64,000 nt of DNA. Origin: Dethiosulfatibacter aminovorans DSM 17477 (GTDB lineage Bacteria; Bacillota; Clostridia; Tissierellales; Dethiosulfatibacteraceae). The stretch covers positions 248,001 to 312,000 of the forward strand of contig NZ_FQZL01000006.1 in the NCBI RefSeq assembly GCF_900142005.1, in the 5' to 3' direction. Of this stretch, positions 44,052-54,267 are shown piece after piece; the stretch's first letter is position 1, and each line of letters opens with the position of its first letter. The notes under the pieces are model-generated. The model was not told the origin of the DNA. It searched no databases and saw only the letters and a program-made list of their open reading frames with translations. Both the position numbers and the translations under genes were made by a program.

Positions 44052-45365
44052 TTACTTGTTGAAAGCTGCGTATATTGACTTGATTGCCTTTTCAAAATCT
44101 TTCTCGGCAACACCTACAATTATGTTCATTTCACTTGAACCCTGGTCTATCATTCTGATGTTTATATCATTTTCACCAAGAGAATTGAAAATCTTAGCCG
44201 ATACACCTGTTGTAAAAGCCATGTTTTGACCAACTACCGCAAGCAAGGCAATGTTTTTGTATACATTCAGCGCATCCGGCTTGCAGACTCTTTCTATTTC
44301 ACTGAGAAGCTTCTCCAATTTTCCATTTAGATTTTCATTGTCTATTACAATCGACACCGTATCTATTCCCGAAGGAATATGTTCAAAAGTGATGTCGAAC
44401 ATTTCAAGCGTGGACAATAGTTTCCTTACAAATCCAACCTCTGAATTCATGTAGAATTTCTGAAGCCCAATAACCGTAAAATCCTTTCTGCCTGCAATAC
44501 CTGTTATAGGCAAATCCGTATCCAGCTTCTCTCTTTCATTGATTATCATCGTTCCAGGATCCTCAGGATTGTTTGTGTTTTTTATGTTTATAGGTATGTT
44601 GGCATTCCTGACAGGATAAATCGCCTCATCATGAAGCACCTTGGCTCCCATATATGACAATTCCCTGAGTTCCCTGTATGTAATGCTTCTGATCCTCTTT
44701 GGATTGTCAATAATCCTGGGATCCGCCATCATGAATCCGGAAACATCCGTCCAGTTTTCATAAACATCAGCATCCATCACCATTGATACTATTGCTCCTG
44801 TAATATCGGACCCGCCTCTTGAGAAAGTCTTGATATCCCCAAGTGCTCCAGTACCATAAAATCCTGGAATCACCGCATTCCCGGCCTGGTTCAACACCTT
44901 TCTCATAACAACACTTGTTTTTTCTTCATCAAGAGTTCCATCCATCTTGAAGAATACAATATCCTTTGCATCTACAAATTTATATCCAAGATATTTAGCC
45001 AGAATTTTTGCATTAAGATATTCTCCCCTGCTGACAAGATAGTCGACTGAAATATTCTTTCCAAGTTTTTCTTTAATCTCATTCAGCTCGCCATCAAGAT
45101 CAAATTCTATACCTAGGTCCTTAACAATTTCAGAATATCTGTCAACTATCATTTTATAAACCTGGTCAAAAGGTACCGAATATGTTATATGTGCATGACA
45201 TAAATAAAGAAGATCTGTAATCTTATTGTCTTCTCCAAATCTTTTTCCCGGTGCCGACACAACAATATACTTTTTATCTAAATCAGATTTTATTATATCT
45301 GCTACTTTTTTCAACTGTTCGCCGCTTGCTGACGATGATCCACCAAATTTTGCTACTTTCAACAT
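44052..45365 (-). CDS. lysC: Aspartate kinase
   Basis: A 437-residue kinase for the first step to lysine, diaminopimelate, threonine and methionine. Kinase core: KFGGSSSASGEQLKKVADII at the start, VVSAPGKR, VSRGEYLNAKILA, GFYGTGALGDIKTFSRGGSDITGAIVS and WTDVSGFMMADPRII. Tandem ACT domains fill about 290-437 (FTVIGLQKFYMNSEVGFVRKLLSTLEMFDI; LAVVGQNMAFTTGVSAKIFNSLGENDINIRMIDQGSSEMNIIVGV), the site of amino-acid feedback. It is longer than Bacillus LysC-type alpha subunits and monofunctional. The leader has no lysine riboswitch signature. Confidence 0.95.
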   Translation of the reverse strand: MLKVAKFGGSSSASGEQLKKVADIIKSDLDKKYIVVSAPGKRFGEDNKITDLLYLCHAHITYSVPFDQVYKMIVDRYSEIVKDLGIEFDLDGELNEIKEKLGKNISVDYLVSRGEYLNAKILAKYLGYKFVDAKDIVFFKMDGTLDEEKTSVVMRKVLNQAGNAVIPGFYGTGALGDIKTFSRGGSDITGAIVSMVMDADVYENWTDVSGFMMADPRIIDNPKRIRSITYRELRELSYMGAKVLHDEAIYPVRNANIPINIKNTNNPEDPGTMIINEREKLDTDLPITGIAGRKDFTVIGLQKFYMNSEVGFVRKLLSTLEMFDITFEHIPSGIDTVSIVIDNENLNGKLEKLLSEIERVCKPDALNVYKNIALLAVVGQNMAFTTGVSAKIFNSLGENDINIRMIDQGSSEMNIIVGVAEKDFEKAIKSIYAAFNK

Positions 45366-45410
45366 TTTGTTTCCTCCTCAAACACACCTGTGTTCCTTCA
45401 ATAAACTCAT

Positions 45411-45439
45411 AGTATATACTATACACTATATGTTAACAA
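45411..45439 (-). promoter_or_regulatory. Probable lysC promoter with repeated TTGTTAA elements
   Basis: TTGTTA (45439-45434), 17 bases, TATACT (45416-45411). Three copies of TTTTGTTAA lie on the minus strand near 45432-45442, 45452-45461 and 45492-45501, the first overlapping the -35. Confidence 0.6.
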
Positions 45440-45528
45440 AAATAAACACTTTTTTAACAAAATCAGGAAGAAATTTATACTCCTGCCTTCTGTTAACAAA
45501 AGCGTTCATTTTACAAGGTTTTCAATCT

Positions 45529-46041
45529 CTATTTCCCACTTTTCGTCCTTATAAAAACTTCAAGGTCAGAAGGTTTACGAAAAACATAAATCTTCTTTTC
45601 CCCTTTATACTTCTCCAACACTTCATATAAATTGTACATTTTATCCTTTCGGAAATTCCAGGAATATTTTAAAAACTCCCAGTCGAACCTTTCCGGGCAC
45701 CCCTCTGCCATATCCGACCTTACCTTATTATATCCCCTCAATATTCTCATAACCGTTCTATAAAAACATACCCGTCTACTATAATCAAGAAGGATTATAG
45801 CGTCACATCTGTCCAGACGGTTCCCCCAGTAATTCGTGTAATTTCCATCTATTATCCACTTTCCCCTTGCAACTATTTCATTGATTGCTTTAAGGAACTC
45901 ATCGCCGTCGGACTCAACCCATCCTGGATTCCAGAATATTGAGTCCAGATGATATACCGGAAGCTTTAGCTTTCTTCCCAGTTTATCGCCAAGATGTGAC
46001 TTTCCCGCTCCACAAGGACCAAGTACAAGAATTCTATCCAT
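45529..46041 (-). CDS. Adenylate-kinase-like P-loop NTPase (FlaR/topology modulation type)
   Basis: A 170-residue small kinase-like protein: P-loop GPCGAGKS (about 8-15), VYHLDSIFWNPGWVESDGDEF and WIIDGNYTNYWGNRLDRCDAIILLDYSRRVCFYRTVMRI, the features of the AAA_17/adenylate-kinase relatives annotated as DNA topology modulation protein FlaR. The biochemical activity is not known. It overlaps the end of dxs by eight bases and so is co-transcribed with it. Confidence 0.82.
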   Translation of the reverse strand: MDRILVLGPCGAGKSHLGDKLGRKLKLPVYHLDSIFWNPGWVESDGDEFLKAINEIVARGKWIIDGNYTNYWGNRLDRCDAIILLDYSRRVCFYRTVMRILRGYNKVRSDMAEGCPERFDWEFLKYSWNFRKDKMYNLYEVLEKYKGEKKIYVFRKPSDLEVFIRTKSGK

Positions 46042-47893
46042 TTCTTAACCACTTGAGTACAATTTCGGAAATTCCTTCACCGTCAAGCTTATATTTGGCA
46101 AACAGCTCCTCTACGCTGCCGTGTTCTATAAAATCGTCCGGAAGGGTATGCAGCCTCAATTCGACACCATCGGGAAGAAAATCATAAAGGAGCCTTCCAA
46201 CAGAACCATATTTTACGGTTTCATCAACAAACAGTATTTTCCCTGTCTTTTGCCCTTCTTCAATTATCAGCTCCCTGCTTATTGGCTTGATTGTCTTCAA
46301 GGCCACTACCCCTGCCTCGATCCCCTCTTTTCCAAGCATCTCAGAAGCCCTCATTGCATCATGTACCAGTTTTCCAAATGAAACAAGGGTGATATCCTTA
46401 CCTTCCTTTAGAATTTCCGTATTCCCAAATCCTTCTCTTTTTTCAGGAAGGCTTGAATCAACATAACCTCGTGGATACCTTATTACTACAGGTCCTGTTC
46501 CTTCATTCACAGCCCACTCAAGCATATTTTCCAGGTCGGAAGCATCAACGGGAGACATAACAGTGACATTTGGTATCTGATACAAAAAAGCCGAATCAAA
46601 TACACCCTGATGAGTTTCTCCGTCTCTTCCCACTATTCCTGCCCTGTCAATGCAAAGTACAACATGCAGGTTTTGAAGAGCTACATCGTGAACAAGCTGA
46701 TCATAAGCCCTCTGCATAAACGAAGAATAAAGAGCAAACACAGGCACCATTCCATTGCTTGCCATTCCTGCTGCAAGAGTAACTCCGTGCTGTTCCGCAA
46801 TTCCAACATCAACGAATCGTTTAGGGAACTTTTTTTCAAATTCAGCAAGACCGGTTCCTCCTGCCATAGCTGCTGTTATGGCAACAAGATTTTTATTTTC
46901 TTCCGCCAGTTCCACCATCTTGCTTCCAAACACCTTGGAGAACGATATCGAGGACTTATCCAAACTCTTCCCCGTCTTTACATCAAATTTACCGACACCA
47001 TGAAAAACATCCGGCTTCTTCTCAGCAGGAAGATAACCTTTCCCTTTTTTCGTATGTACATGTACCATTACGGGAGCCTCTATTTTTTTCACCCTTTCCA
47101 GAACATCAATAAGGTCATCTATACTGTGCCCGTCTATAGGCCCTATATATCTGAACCCGAATTCCTCAAACAACATTCCGCCGTTAACCAGAAAGGTTTT
47201 TAAAGATTCCTTGGTTTTTCTAATAAACCTGACCATGGAATTACCGACTATGGGTATTTTAGATATGGCTGTTTCTATTCCCCTTTTGGCGGTATAATAC
47301 GCCGTACCTGTTCTCACCCTGTTAAGATAAGAAGAAATACTTCCTACATTCTTGGAAATGGACATTTCATTGTCATTGAGTATCACTATCATATTGCTCT
47401 TCTTTCTGCCTGCATTATTAATAGCTTCCAGGGCCATCCCCCCTGTCAATGCCCCATCTCCTATGATTGATACCACACTGTAGTCCTCGCCTTTAATGTC
47501 CCTGGCATTTACAAATCCAAGTGCAGCCGATATGGATGTGCTGCTGTGGCCGGTTTCGAATACATCATGTTCACTTTCAGACCGTTTTGGGAATCCGCTC
47601 AATCCTCCAAATTGTCTTATTGTGTCCATCTGCTTCTTTCTGCCCGTCAAAATCTTGTGAACATAGCTTTGATGGCCTACATCCCATATAAGCTTATCCT
47701 CCGGAGAATCAAATACATAATGAAGAGCTATGGTAAGTTCAACCACGCCAAGATTGGATGCTAGATGTCCTCCGGTTTTTGAAACTGTATTTATCAGAAA
47801 TTCTCTAATTTCACCGGACAACTTTTCCAGTTCATTTATTTTCAATTTTTTTATATCTTTTATGTCATTTATACTGTCTAACAAATTATTCAA
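46034..47893 (-). CDS. dxs: 1-deoxy-D-xylulose-5-phosphate synthase
   Basis: A 619-residue thiamine diphosphate enzyme joining pyruvate and glyceraldehyde-3-phosphate, the first step of the MEP isoprenoid route. Motifs: GHLASNLGVVELTIALHYVF, DVGHQSYVHKILTGR, SIIGDGALTGGMALEAINNAG (ThDP-binding), VILNDNEMSIS, GPIDGHSIDDLI, VDVGIAEQHGVTLAAGMA and VVIRYPRG. The start is TTG at 47893 with GAGGTAAGG upstream. It stands apart from the usual ispA/xseB neighbours. Confidence 0.96.
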   Translation of the reverse strand: MNNLLDSINDIKDIKKLKINELEKLSGEIREFLINTVSKTGGHLASNLGVVELTIALHYVFDSPEDKLIWDVGHQSYVHKILTGRKKQMDTIRQFGGLSGFPKRSESEHDVFETGHSSTSISAALGFVNARDIKGEDYSVVSIIGDGALTGGMALEAINNAGRKKSNMIVILNDNEMSISKNVGSISSYLNRVRTGTAYYTAKRGIETAISKIPIVGNSMVRFIRKTKESLKTFLVNGGMLFEEFGFRYIGPIDGHSIDDLIDVLERVKKIEAPVMVHVHTKKGKGYLPAEKKPDVFHGVGKFDVKTGKSLDKSSISFSKVFGSKMVELAEENKNLVAITAAMAGGTGLAEFEKKFPKRFVDVGIAEQHGVTLAAGMASNGMVPVFALYSSFMQRAYDQLVHDVALQNLHVVLCIDRAGIVGRDGETHQGVFDSAFLYQIPNVTVMSPVDASDLENMLEWAVNEGTGPVVIRYPRGYVDSSLPEKREGFGNTEILKEGKDITLVSFGKLVHDAMRASEMLGKEGIEAGVVALKTIKPISRELIIEEGQKTGKILFVDETVKYGSVGRLLYDFLPDGVELRLHTLPDDFIEHGSVEELFAKYKLDGEGISEIVLKWLRNG

Positions 47894-48195
47894 TATCCTT
47901 ACCTCTATTTATATTCAAAACATTATACCATAGTTCTTTCTTTACTTCCATTTAATATATTTAACATTTCCAAAGCATATATACGCAGGTATGCATATTT
48001 AATCCAGTGATTGCACGTCTATTTTTCTTAACGTTATTTATTTTTAATGTTTTTTCGTTCGTCTTTTGGCTGTTTTGCGCAATTCTTTTTATCTTTGTCA
48101 CTTTTAGTCAATCATAGGAAAACGCTGTTTTACCAATGTTTTCGGCGCTTTTTAAAATGGAAACGTTTTCTCGAAAATTATTTTTGTTTTGTCTA
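47894..48195. other. AT-rich intergenic region between dxs and amtB
   Basis: Holds the start of dxs transcription on the minus strand: an extended -10 TGG-TATAAT at about 47925-47930 with a weak -35. The rest has a GAAAACG...CGTTTTC inverted arrangement (about 48117 to 48171) and no open frame with a ribosome-binding site. Confidence 0.5.
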
Positions 48196-48224
48196 TTTAC
48201 AAACATTAGAGGTTGTGTTACAAT
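48196..48224 (+). promoter_or_regulatory. Sigma-A promoter for amtB-glnB
   Basis: TTTACA (48196-48201), 17 bases, TACAAT (48219-48224). It leaves a leader of about 128 bases before the amtB ATG. Confidence 0.75.
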
Positions 48225-48313
48225 TAGTTCATGATTTAACAAATGTTGTTGGATTCGCATAAATATTAGTAACTAGCTGATATTATCCAAGCATTTAAAA
48301 AGAAAGGAGGAAT

Positions 48314-48370
48314 ATGCATTCGGAAGCAGCAAAACAAAATATAATTAGGAGTGATTATTATGGATTATAG
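48314..48370 (+). CDS. 18-codon upstream reading frame overlapping the amtB start
   Basis: ATG at 48314 follows AAAGGAGG by three bases, a better Shine-Dalgarno match than that of amtB itself. The frame encodes 18 residues (MHSEAAKQNIIRSDYYGL) and stops with TAG at 48368-48370, eight bases inside amtB. That arrangement suggests either translational coupling or attenuation of amtB. No homology is claimed; the peptide may not matter, only its translation. Confidence 0.45.
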   Translation: MHSEAAKQNIIRSDYYGL

Positions 48371-49604
48371 TATTGCTATTGATACAATTTGGGTTTTGAT
48401 TGCTGCTGCATTTGTCTTCTTCATGCAAGCGGGGTTTGCAATGGTGGAGACAGGATTTACAAGAGCTAAAAACGCTGGGAATATCATCATGAAAAACTTG
48501 ATGGACTTTTCAGTAGGTTCATTGGTATTTTGGTTTATCGGTTTCGGAATTATGTTCGGAAGCGATGTTGGAGGGTTAATAGGATCATTGGATCTCATGG
48601 CTACAGGAACATATGAGCATTTAGGATTAACCATTCCAAAATCAGCATTTCTAATTTTCCAAACAGTTTTTTGTGCCACTGCTGCCACTATCGTATCGGG
48701 AGCTATGGCAGAAAGAACTAAATTCAAATCTTATCTGGTTTACAGCTTTTTCATCTGTTTGATAATCTATCCGATCTCAGGCCATTGGATCTGGGGTGGC
48801 GGCTGGTTAGCAAACATGGGATTCCGTGATTTTGCCGGTTCAACTGCAGTCCATTCCGTTGGAGGATGGGCAGCTTTGATGGGAGCCTTCGTTTTAGGTC
48901 CTAGAGTTGGAAAATATGGAAAAGACGGAAAACCCAATGCAATGCCTGGACACAGTCTCACGCTCGGTGCCCTTGGAGTATTCATCCTCTGGTTCGGATG
49001 GTTCGGCTTCAACCCAGGTTCTACAATTGCAGGTATGGCAGTCGAAGACATTTCTCACATATTCATGACAACAAATCTTTCAGCTGCTGCATGTGCAGTC
49101 GTAACAATGTTTTTTACATGGATCAAATACGGGAAGCCTGATGTCAGTATGACATTGAACGGAGCTCTTGGAGGTCTTGTTGCAATCACAGCAGGTTGCG
49201 ATGCAATAGGAATGGGCGGTGCAGTATTAACTGGTGCACTCACAAGCTTCGTAATGGTTTTCGGTATAGAATTTGTCGATAAGGTTCTCAAAATAGATGA
49301 CCCTGTAGGCGCAATTGGCGTACACGGTATCAGCGGAGCTTTTGGAACACTATGCGTAGGTCTCTTTGCAACTGACGGCGGACTTTTCTTCGGTGGAGGA
49401 TCCAGCCTATTGACTGTTCAAGCTATAGGAGTTATTGCAGTTGGTGCATGGACTTTGGCAACAGGTTTTATAATTTTCAAGGCAATCGATGCAGCATTTG
49501 GACTTAGAGTAACCGAAGAGGAAGAAAAAATAGGTCTAGACATCGAAGAGCACGGCTGTGAAAGTTATGCTGATTTTGCACCTAGAGCGCTAGGCATTAA
49601 ATAA
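48360..49604 (+). CDS. amtB: Ammonium transporter AmtB
   Basis: A 414-residue channel with about 11 helices. AGFAMVETGFTRAKNAGNIIMKNLMDF opens the family core; the conserved pore histidines lie in STAVHSVGGWAAL and GVHGISGAFGTL. DFAGSTAVH and GWFGFNPGS are the usual signatures. NH3/NH4+ uptake is controlled by PII, whose gene follows 12 bases later. ATG 48360 is preferred to GTG 48351 because AGGAG lies eight bases upstream of the ATG and abuts the GTG. Confidence 0.97.
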   Translation: MDYSIAIDTIWVLIAAAFVFFMQAGFAMVETGFTRAKNAGNIIMKNLMDFSVGSLVFWFIGFGIMFGSDVGGLIGSLDLMATGTYEHLGLTIPKSAFLIFQTVFCATAATIVSGAMAERTKFKSYLVYSFFICLIIYPISGHWIWGGGWLANMGFRDFAGSTAVHSVGGWAALMGAFVLGPRVGKYGKDGKPNAMPGHSLTLGALGVFILWFGWFGFNPGSTIAGMAVEDISHIFMTTNLSAAACAVVTMFFTWIKYGKPDVSMTLNGALGGLVAITAGCDAIGMGGAVLTGALTSFVMVFGIEFVDKVLKIDDPVGAIGVHGISGAFGTLCVGLFATDGGLFFGGGSSLLTVQAIGVIAVGAWTLATGFIIFKAIDAAFGLRVTEEEEKIGLDIEEHGCESYADFAPRALGIK

Positions 49605-49616
49605 GGAGGTTCCATC

Positions 49617-49979
49617 ATGTCAGAAACTTATACAAAACTGGATATAATTACAAGACCTGATAAATTTGAAGAGCTCAAAAACGCCTTGGTTGATATCGGA
49701 GTAGAGGGAATGTCCGTATCAAATGTAATGGGCTCAGGTACACAGAAAGGTATGACTACAAAGTACAGAGGAACTGACTATACAGCTCAACTCCTCCCCA
49801 AGATAAAGGTGGAGGTTGTAATAGCCACAACTCCAGTACAGGATGTAGTAGACAAGGTATATGAAGTTTGCAGGACCGGAAACATAGGCGATGGTAAGAT
49901 TTTCGTTTATCCGGTCGAAAACATCTACAGAATCAGAACCGGAGAATCCGGAGCTGCCGCAATAACAAACAAAGAATAA
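49617..49979 (+). CDS. glnB: Nitrogen regulatory PII protein (GlnK type)
   Basis: A 120-residue signalling protein. It has the T-loop QKGMTTKYRGTDYTAQLLPKIKVEV with the tyrosine positions typical of PII, and the C-terminal B- and C-loop GKIFVYPVENIYRIRTGESG. PII trimers sense ATP, ADP and 2-oxoglutarate and block AmtB when nitrogen is ample. Pairing with amtB and a strong AGGAGG site support GlnK function. The N-terminal SETYTKLDIITRPDKFEELKNAL follows the usual PII fold. Confidence 0.95.
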   Translation: MSETYTKLDIITRPDKFEELKNALVDIGVEGMSVSNVMGSGTQKGMTTKYRGTDYTAQLLPKIKVEVVIATTPVQDVVDKVYEVCRTGNIGDGKIFVYPVENIYRIRTGESGAAAITNKE

Positions 49980-50208
49980 ACTAACAAATAAAAGAGCACT
50001 AGACTCTAAAGAGGGAAACAAGAGGAAATCTAATAAATATATTGGGGTTTGATAAGGCGGCAATGCTGCTTCCGAAAATTTACTGCCGTAAAATCAAACA
50101 TCCTAATATAACAAAACTAAAAAAGAGCACAGTATTAGGAATTATTAATTTCGGGGAAACAAAAGATCGTTTAAGGAATATTAAAAAGCAAATCAAAACC
50201 CAGAAAAA

Positions 50209-50231
50209 GATGGCCAAAGGGCCATCTTTTT
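50209..50231 (+). terminator. Terminator of amtB-glnB
   Basis: GATGGCC/GGCCATC (50209-50215 with 50219-50225) followed by six T. Confidence 0.92.
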
Positions 50232-50277
50232 TCGCGTTCACCACTCCCCTTTTATCCATTAAATAACAATATACAAA

Positions 50278-50315
50278 AGGATGTTCATTAAGTTTTTAAA
50301 CTTAATGAACATCCT
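50278..50315 (-). terminator. Terminator of groES-groEL
   Basis: A perfect 18-bp inverted repeat (50278-50295 with 50298-50315, two-base loop) followed on the minus strand by TTTTG. It could also work on the plus strand as a back-up. Confidence 0.85.
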
Positions 50316-50351
50316 CGGATATTTCTTGAATTCTACTTTTGCAAAGACTGA

Positions 50352-51992
<1,641 letters not shown>

Positions 51993-52005
51993 CTACACCT
52001 CGCCC

Positions 52006-52305
<300 letters not shown>

Positions 52306-52322
52306 TTATATTTTCTATTTTA

Positions 52323-52349
52323 TTAGCACTCACCAGACCCGAGTGCTAA
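52323..52349 (-). promoter_or_regulatory. CIRCE operator (HrcA binding site) of groESL
   Basis: A perfect TTAGCACTC-N9-GAGTGCTAA inverted repeat, immediately downstream of the -10. HrcA binds here and blocks groESL transcription until heat or misfolded protein titrates GroEL away. hrcA is not in the window. Confidence 0.97.
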
Positions 52350-52363
52350 CACTTACAATGAAT

Positions 52364-52392
52364 ATAATACTTCAATAGAGATAAACTTTCAA
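52364..52392 (-). promoter_or_regulatory. Sigma-A promoter of groESL
   Basis: TTGAAA (52392-52387), 17 bases, TATTAT (52369-52364), with CIRCE starting 15 bases downstream. Confidence 0.8.
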
Positions 52393-52452
52393 ACGCAATT
52401 TCAATGTATATTCGAACGATTATGAATATTTTCCTTACTTATTCTCATTTAC

Positions 52453-52512
52453 CTTCGATTTACGTTATTTTTCTTCGTTTTATTTCATTTTGCTTCGTTT
52501 TTCATTATTCTT
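52453..52512. repeat. Three 20-bp tandem units at the 3' end of the glycosylase gene
   Basis: CTTCGTT/CTTCGAT cores begin at exactly 52453, 52473 and 52493, each followed by A/T-rich sequence. The stop codon of the glycosylase lies within the array. Confidence 0.6.
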
Positions 52513-53376
52513 GCCCACATTATTTTCTCTTCCATAGAAAAAGAGATACTGTTGTGCAAAACCAGCATATTCACCGAAATTACTGGAAGCAAATTCTCCA
52601 ATTCCATTACCTTCAATTTCATCGCCATAAAGAGTAGTCATTATTCTTTTTATCCATACATCCACAGGAAAAGCACTGTATTTACCCATGGAAAAAAGCA
52701 ATATGCAATGAGCCACCTTGTCACCTACCCCTTTCAATTTCTTAAGTTCCCTGGAAGCCGCTTCATAGTCAAATTCCTTTATTGAATAGAGCCATTCCAT
52801 GTTTTTTTCTATATGCTTTGCCGCAGCTAGAATATACTTGTCCCTGAATCCAACCTTGCAGTTTCTGATATCTTCAAGATTCGCTTTCGCAATTGCCTGC
52901 GGCGTTGGAAAAGCATAATATTTCCTTCCTCTGTATTCCCCTATTTCCTCACCATATTTTTCCGAAAGATTTTCAACAGCATTTCTAATCATAGGTATTC
53001 TATTGTTTGCAGAAATAATAAAAGTAATCAATATTTCCCATTCATCCTGATTGAGTGTCCTGATTCCTCTTCCAAAACCAATGGCCTTGTGCATGTGTTC
53101 ATCTATATCTATATGACTTTTTATCCTTCCATAATCTCTGGTAAGATCAAGATAATCATTCCATATATTATCAAAATCCTGCTTGTTGGTGTTATTTATA
53201 ACAAGTTTATCTCCAAACATACCGATATTGACAACCTTTTTATATGCCACTCCCGTATAGCTGCCATCCTCTTCTTCAGTCCATCTGAAACACTGCCCGC
53301 AGTCAAATACATGTCTCGGTATAAAATCATTTATATTCTCTATTTCAACTCTATCCTCATAATATTTAATTATCAC
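52480..53376 (-). CDS. 8-oxoguanine DNA glycosylase/AP lyase (OGG1-like)
   Basis: A 298-residue HhH-GPD glycosylase. The N-terminal beta region (FDCGQCFRWTEEEDGSYTGVAYKK) is the OGG_N domain; the catalytic core has TFIISANNRIPMIRNAVENLSEKYG, GFRDKYILAAAKHI (the candidate Lys nucleophile), the hairpin LKKLKGVGDKVAHCILLFSMGKY and FPVDVWIKRIM with the catalytic aspartate. It excises oxidised guanine. Start GTG 53376 with GGAGG five bases ahead. The basic tail (NNVGKNNEKRSKMK) lies over the 20-bp tandem repeats. Confidence 0.92.
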   Translation of the reverse strand: MIIKYYEDRVEIENINDFIPRHVFDCGQCFRWTEEEDGSYTGVAYKKVVNIGMFGDKLVINNTNKQDFDNIWNDYLDLTRDYGRIKSHIDIDEHMHKAIGFGRGIRTLNQDEWEILITFIISANNRIPMIRNAVENLSEKYGEEIGEYRGRKYYAFPTPQAIAKANLEDIRNCKVGFRDKYILAAAKHIEKNMEWLYSIKEFDYEAASRELKKLKGVGDKVAHCILLFSMGKYSAFPVDVWIKRIMTTLYGDEIEGNGIGEFASSNFGEYAGFAQQYLFFYGRENNVGKNNEKRSKMK

Positions 53377-53454
53377 CTAATCCTCCATAATTTTCCCTGA
53401 TTCAAAATCACATCACATAAAGGGATATATGTTCAGCAACCAGAATGCAGAAAA

Positions 53455-53482
53455 AATAAAAACTCGCATACACGAGTTTTAT
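53455..53482 (-). terminator. Terminator of rex
   Basis: AAAACTCG/CGAGTTTT with a six-base loop and T-rich tract on the minus strand; it overlaps the rex stop codon. Confidence 0.85.
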
Positions 53483-54120
53483 TCTTCAGTATCATTCTTT
53501 TGTTTATAGTAATAAGCCAATGTGTAAAGACTCTCATTCATTCTCACATGTTCAATGGCTACATCATCATCTACCTTTATATCAGTAGGAGCAAAATTCC
53601 AAATAGCCTTGATTCCGTGTGAAGTCAAGATGTCAGCCACATCCTGGCTTACAGCCTTAGGCGTACATATTACACCCATATCTATTTCGTTATCATCCAG
53701 ATAACCGGGAAGATCATCCAGGTCCTTGATCTCTATGTCCCTTATCCTTAATCCTATAAGCTTTGGATTCTTGTCAAACAGAGCCAGTACTTCAAATCCT
53801 TCTTCATAGAAACCAGCATAATTTGCAACAGCCTGACCAATGTTTCCGGCTCCAACAATTACAACTCTAAACTTTTGGTTCAATCCAAGTATCTTGTTTA
53901 TTTCTTCTCTCAGATTCATTGCATCATATCCGTAACCCTGCTGTCCAAATCCTCCAAAATTATTTAAATCCTGTCTTATTTGCGAAGCGGTGAATCCAGT
54001 CATTTTACTTAAATCATTCGATGATACTCTATTAATTCCATTTTCCAGTAAATCTCCCAAATATCTGTAGTATTTAGGTAGTCTTCTTATTACAGCATCA
54101 GATATTTTCTTTTTCCCCAT
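53479..54120 (-). CDS. rex: Redox-sensing repressor Rex
   Basis: A 213-residue repressor with an N-terminal winged helix (IRRLPKYYRYLGDLLENG, SSNDLSKMTGFTASQIRQDLNNFGGFGQQGYGYD) and a Rossmann domain with the NADH loop VVIVGAGNIGQAVANY (about 87-102). Rex leaves its operators when the NADH/NAD+ ratio rises, switching on fermentative and electron-sink genes. ATG 54120 follows GGAGGTG; an earlier in-frame start would lie across the -10. A probable Rex operator covers its own promoter. Confidence 0.96.
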   Translation of the reverse strand: MGKKKISDAVIRRLPKYYRYLGDLLENGINRVSSNDLSKMTGFTASQIRQDLNNFGGFGQQGYGYDAMNLREEINKILGLNQKFRVVIVGAGNIGQAVANYAGFYEEGFEVLALFDKNPKLIGLRIRDIEIKDLDDLPGYLDDNEIDMGVICTPKAVSQDVADILTSHGIKAIWNFAPTDIKVDDDVAIEHVRMNESLYTLAYYYKQKNDTEE

Positions 54121-54135
54121 GCTTACACCTCCACT

Positions 54136-54172
54136 TAGATAATATTTTAACAATTTTCGGGTATTATTTCAA
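54136..54172 (-). promoter_or_regulatory. rex promoter with overlapping Rex-like operator
   Basis: TTGAAA (54172-54167), 17 bases, TAAAAT (54149-54144). The 18-base sequence at 54153-54136 begins TTGTTAA and matches five of seven positions of the second half of the Rex consensus TTGTTAA-N4-TTAACAA. Confidence 0.6.
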
Positions 54173-54267
54173 TACTTTTAAAAATATTAATCCCTAATTT
54201 AGCACAATTCCCCAATCGTTTTTTTTATACTGCTTAAGCAAATCTTATAACGGAATCATAAATACAC

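Larger units (their letters stand above)
49980..50351. other. Intergenic region after glnB, with structured 3' segment
   Basis: No convincing gene. Between 50046 and 50100 TTTGAT...ATCAAA and CGGCA...TGCCG arms could form a branched stem in the glnB 3' end. A 74-codon open stretch (50042-50266) lacks a ribosome-binding site and reads through the terminator. Confidence 0.5.

Noticed and set aside
45411-45501. Full Rex operator at lysC
   Set aside because: Only direct half-sites are present; no inverted pair with four-base spacing.
45366-45528. Lysine riboswitch upstream of lysC
   Set aside because: The leader after the mapped promoter is only about 45 bases and lacks the riboswitch helices.
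48190-48206. GlnR/TnrA-type box overlapping the amtB -35
   Set aside because: The 17-base sequence ends TTACA as expected but misses several central consensus positions, so the match is too weak.
48047-48262. 71-codon open frame upstream of amtB
   Set aside because: No ribosome-binding site and it spans the amtB promoter.
50042-50266. 74-codon open frame after glnB
   Set aside because: No ribosome-binding site, reads through the amtB-glnB terminator, low-complexity lysine-rich translation.
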